From contig WJJN01000765.1 in assembly GCA_014729735.1 (NCBI GenBank), positions 1 to 7,628 on the forward strand: DNA of 7,628 bases, given 5' to 3'. The position numbers and the translations under genes were made by a program. The notes under the pieces were generated by a model. That model did no database searches, was not told the origin of the DNA, and worked only from the letters and a program-made list of their open reading frames with translations. Positions 5,201-7,628 of this stretch are shown piece by piece (position 1 is the stretch's first letter; the number at the start of each line of letters is the position of its first letter). The DNA comes from Candidatus Zhuqueibacterota bacterium. GTDB taxonomy: Bacteria; Zhuqueibacterota; Zhuqueibacteria; Thermofontimicrobiales; Thiofontviventaceae.

Positions 5201-5935
5201 TTACCTTCGAAGCGATGCTTTGGAAAATACATAATCAGGAATATCTGCATTGAAATTGATCGATTCGATGACAAATTCTGTTCCGCCGCCTGTTTTCAGT
5301 GCATCCTTGAAAACAATTCGCTTTGCGATCCAACGATTATCTATTTTCATCGTTTCTGTAATATCTGTGGATTTCAATAATTTTCCGCTTTTCGCGAACC
5401 GCTCCTCTCTCAAGATCAAAAAGCGTTCTTTATCCACCCAGATTTTGCGGGCTTGGTATGCCAGATCTTCTTTTTTCCCGACCAGATCCAGAACCCAGCA
5501 CAGCCGTCCATTTACTGTTTCTTCCCCGTTGACCGAGGCAGTGTACAGGTTGTGAAGCTCCGGATCTTCCATCATGTCTTCGTACGACAAATCCGATCCC
5601 ATCACGGATTGCCGCAGGAGATGTCCGGCAATCCGAATAATCCGGTCGGTGGAGGGCGAATATGTCCATAATTGATCTTCGAGCTTCAGCATTTTCGTTC
5701 CTTTTTCACGGGCAGGCGCTAGATATTCGGTAAATGATTTTTCCGAACCCTGCAGCCAGGATTTGGCTTCGATAGTCCGGCTGCCGCGGCGACTGTGGAT
5801 AATCATTTTGGAGGTGACTATTTTATTATCCGCCGTCATATTATCATCGACGCGTTTCAAAATCTCGTCGCCGGTTGGTGTTTGAGCCGCCAGCAGCGCG
5901 GGCAGCACCAGTAATATGATCAAAAATTTCCTCAT
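5201..5935 (-). CDS. LolA-like outer membrane lipoprotein-sorting protein
   Basis: This 244-residue exported protein has a Sec signal peptide (MRKF then hydrophobic to LLAAQ; cleavage probably after Ala17). The mature part is of the 'outer membrane lipoprotein-sorting protein' family, whose beta-sheet half-barrel is related to LolA/LolB/RseB and binds lipid or lipoprotein acyl chains in the periplasm. Family signatures are DEILKRVDDNM (23-33), EYLAPAREKGTKMLKLEDQLWTY (70-92, split by the characteristic EKGTKML), PSTDRIIRI (94-102) and SVMGSDLSYEDMME (110-123), then RKIWVDKERFLILREE. It does not carry a lipobox cysteine. The SD AAGGAG (complement of 5944-5949) lies 8 nt before the ATG. The start overlaps the stop of the upstream permease by 4 bp, so it is the last gene of a permease operon and presumably accepts or delivers that transporter's cargo. 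The cargo is not known. Confidence 0.92.
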   Translation of the reverse strand: MRKFLIILLVLPALLAAQTPTGDEILKRVDDNMTADNKIVTSKMIIHSRRGSRTIEAKSWLQGSEKSFTEYLAPAREKGTKMLKLEDQLWTYSPSTDRIIRIAGHLLRQSVMGSDLSYEDMMEDPELHNLYTASVNGEETVNGRLCWVLDLVGKKEDLAYQARKIWVDKERFLILREERFAKSGKLLKSTDITETMKIDNRWIAKRIVFKDALKTGGGTEFVIESINFNADIPDYVFSKASLRR

Positions 5936-7206
5936 ACTTCAAGCTCCTTGAAAAGTTGTGATGTCTGTCTTTTATAAATTCCGATGCCGGCAATCGCAGT
6001 ACCCAGCAGCGTCGCCATTAAGCCGGGGAGGAATCCCACGATGAACGCCACAGGAGTTACGCGGGCGCGCATGACATTGGAAAGTATCATGGATGCGTTT
6101 TGCATCATTCCGGAAATATCGATTCCTTTTGTCTGCAGGTAATAAGATGCCGCCAGACCAAGCAGCGTTCCCAACGCCGATCCGATGATCCCGATCATCA
6201 GCGCTTCCGCGAGCATTGCCCGGTAGATGTGTCCCTTATCTTCGCCGATTGCCAGCCGCACGCCGATTTCGCCATATCTCCGCAGCGCGCTGATGAGTCC
6301 GGCATTCCACAGCACCATGGACATAACGAACACGAAAAGCAAAATCATCGCAGTAAAAATGCCTTTTGTCATGTCCAGCATATACGCAACGCCGCTTGCT
6401 TCGCGCAGCGTTTTCATCACCGGAGAAAATTCGTCTGCCGGCTGCAAATGCGCCTCATTGAATTCCGCCGCGATCTGATGCGCCTGTTTATCATCATAAA
6501 TATCATCTTCGAAAAATCCCAAAATTTCTCCTGCGCCATCCGGCATATCCAGCGTGTATTGAATATCAGACACATCGGCGACCATCGCGCCGCGATCCAG
6601 CACTGCCACGCCGAAGCGGAGCGTGCCAACCACTCTGAAATTGCTCATCGCCATCCCGCCATAGGCAGACGAGCCGATCAGCGTGGCGGTTTCGCCGATA
6701 GCAACACCCAGCTTTTTCGCGAATGCATCGCTGATGAGAATTTCCCCGGATTTGTCCGGGAATCGCCCACTGACCAGAGAATTGTCCAGATTCAAAATAT
6801 TTCTTTCCGGAGATTCCTCATCGAAAAGCCTGATTGCCATGCCCACCACGGGTCCCTGCGCTCGCGTCTCCCCGTTTTCATCGGGAATATCGAGCAGTCC
6901 GCCAAATTGAATGCGTGGCAGCCAGATCATGTCCGGATATTCTGCATTCAGATCTTCCAATAAACTCGCAACGTTCACCAGCCCCAGATCATTGGGAACC
7001 TGATCGGCTTCCCGCGCATACGCCTGCGTCATGATTTTTACATGCCCATGGGAAAAATGAGCGCTGCCGCTCACCATTTCATTCTGAGCGCCTTTAATCC
7101 AGCAATAGCCAAGAACTGTCAATGCAACTCCGGCAACGACGACCAGAACCGGGAACAGACTCCGGGAACGGTCGCGCAGCAGTCCTTTTAATAAAAATTT
7201 GATCAT
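5932..7206 (-). CDS. FtsX/MacB-type ABC transporter permease
   Basis: This 424-residue inner-membrane permease of the MacB/LolCE type has one N-terminal transmembrane helix (about 17-37), a large periplasmic domain (about 40-280; MacB_PCD-like, with VSGRFPDKSGEILISDAFAK and the GVAIGETATL turn) and three C-terminal helices (about 283-303, 330-357 and 385-410) forming the FtsX domain. After the second helix, the cytoplasmic coupling region ISALRRYGEIGVRLAIGED matches the family's 'R..EiG.lrAlGa' ATPase-contact motif, here RLAIGE. It has no ATPase domain of its own. Such permeases extrude or extract lipoproteins, lipids or other hydrophobic substrates from the outer leaflet. The SD GAGAGG lies 9 nt before the ATG, and there are 4-bp overlaps with both neighbours. 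It likely pairs with the preceding permease as a heterodimer, as in LolCE (inference). Confidence 0.94.
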   Translation of the reverse strand: MIKFLLKGLLRDRSRSLFPVLVVVAGVALTVLGYCWIKGAQNEMVSGSAHFSHGHVKIMTQAYAREADQVPNDLGLVNVASLLEDLNAEYPDMIWLPRIQFGGLLDIPDENGETRAQGPVVGMAIRLFDEESPERNILNLDNSLVSGRFPDKSGEILISDAFAKKLGVAIGETATLIGSSAYGGMAMSNFRVVGTLRFGVAVLDRGAMVADVSDIQYTLDMPDGAGEILGFFEDDIYDDKQAHQIAAEFNEAHLQPADEFSPVMKTLREASGVAYMLDMTKGIFTAMILLFVFVMSMVLWNAGLISALRRYGEIGVRLAIGEDKGHIYRAMLAEALMIGIIGSALGTLLGLAASYYLQTKGIDISGMMQNASMILSNVMRARVTPVAFIVGFLPGLMATLLGTAIAGIGIYKRQTSQLFKELEV

Positions 7207-7628
7207 GTCAATTTTCCTCTCAATGCATCTGTCGGTTTGAGTTTTGCGATTCTGCGGGTTGGCAGATAGCTGACAATCGTTGTGACAATCAAAATGAACG
7301 CGGTTGTTGCAGCAATAAGTCCTGCGCTGTACATCGGAAATATTTTTTCACCAATAGCGAAACCGTATTCGTCCGTTGATTGTGGCAAACCCAGTCCGCG
7401 GCTTGCGAAATAGATCAGCAGCGGCAAACCATAAATCGCCGCGACCACCGCTGCCAGCACGCCCTGCATCGCGCCTTCTATTGTAAACAACTCGATCACC
7501 TTCAGCCGCGTCATGCCCAGCGCCATTAGCGTTCCCATCTCTTTTCGTCTTCGAAAAATCGACAGCACCTGCGTGTTGAAAATTGCCAGCATTCCAAGAA
7601 AAAGCAGCATCGCGTACAGAATGGATGC
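7203..7628 (-). CDS. FtsX-like ABC transporter permease, C-terminal part, 5' end outside the window
   Basis: This is the C-terminal FtsX domain of a second permease. The frame stays open to the last base of the window, so the Met codon at 7608-7610 is internal. The visible 141 residues hold the end of a helix (YAMLLFLGMLAIFNTQVLSIF), the coupling motif RRRKEMGTLMALGMTRLKV (a near-consensus 'R..EiGtlrAlG.t...v'), a second helix (GVLAAVVAAIYGLPLLIYFA), a short periplasmic loop, a third helix (GLIAATTAFILIVTTIVSYLP), and the usual ending 'P.RRIAKLKPTDALRG', where family members have 'P.r.aa..dPv.aLR'. Its stop overlaps the next permease's start (ATGA). The N-terminal helix, periplasmic domain and any upstream ATPase gene are not visible. 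Confidence 0.92.
   Translation of the reverse strand, partial: ASILYAMLLFLGMLAIFNTQVLSIFRRRKEMGTLMALGMTRLKVIELFTIEGAMQGVLAAVVAAIYGLPLLIYFASRGLGLPQSTDEYGFAIGEKIFPMYSAGLIAATTAFILIVTTIVSYLPTRRIAKLKPTDALRGKLT

Noticed and set aside
6100..6963. Long plus-strand open frame (287 codons) opposite the FtsX-type permease
   Set aside because: Its translation is rich in His, Arg and Cys without a domain, and it is antisense to a permease with intact helices and coupling motif, in an operon with exact ATGA overlaps.

Overview
The window looks like a chromosomal segment of a Gram-negative bacterium with an outer membrane. Evidence for this is a lipobox lipoprotein, a LolA-like periplasmic protein with a Sec signal, and FtsX/MacB-type permeases. 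Several genes have clear Shine-Dalgarno sequences (AAGGAG, GGGAGG), which argues against Bacteroidetes proper. The AT-rich intergenic DNA, a probable sigma-54 promoter and the gene families would suit a Calditrichota/KSB1-like or other FCB-neighbourhood lineage. That placement is a guess from style, not a measurement. I see no mobile element, CRISPR array, tRNA or rRNA.

Layout, left to right. (1) At 2-1086 on the plus strand lie the C-terminal half of a cation:proton antiporter, cut by the window edge, and a short P-II-like protein joined to it by an ATGA overlap. (2) At 1248-2498 is a PAS-containing soluble sensor histidine kinase standing alone. (3) At 2709-3095 is a small HEAT-repeat lipoprotein. 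(4) At 3215-4385 are a degenerate SlyD-like FKBP protein and, about 40 nt later, a LOG-family nucleotide phosphoribohydrolase. (5) At 4386-4724 is a 339-bp gene-free stretch with a near-consensus sigma-70-type promoter at its left end and a strong sigma-54 (-24/-12) match closer to the next gene. (6) At 4725-5126 is a single-domain CheY-like response regulator. (7) At 5145-5182 a bidirectional hairpin terminator separates it from a convergent minus-strand operon. (8) That operon (7628 down to 5201) encodes a permease (partial), a second permease and a LolA-like protein, joined by ATGA overlaps.

Functional reading. The first pair suggests ion transport controlled by a PII-type small-molecule sensor. 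The histidine kinase has no receiver domain and the response regulator has no output domain, so they could be partners in a phosphorelay, although they lie about 2.2 kb apart under different promoters. The minus-strand operon resembles the logic of LolCDE/LolA: two FtsX-like membrane subunits and a periplasmic carrier. Its ATPase would have to lie upstream, outside the window. The minus-strand genes look visibly richer in G+C than the plus-strand genes.

The points most worth a second look are the sigma-54 promoter and long leader of the response regulator, the PII-like/antiporter pair, and the SlyD-like protein whose prolyl-isomerase pocket appears lost while its insert (chaperone) domain is kept.
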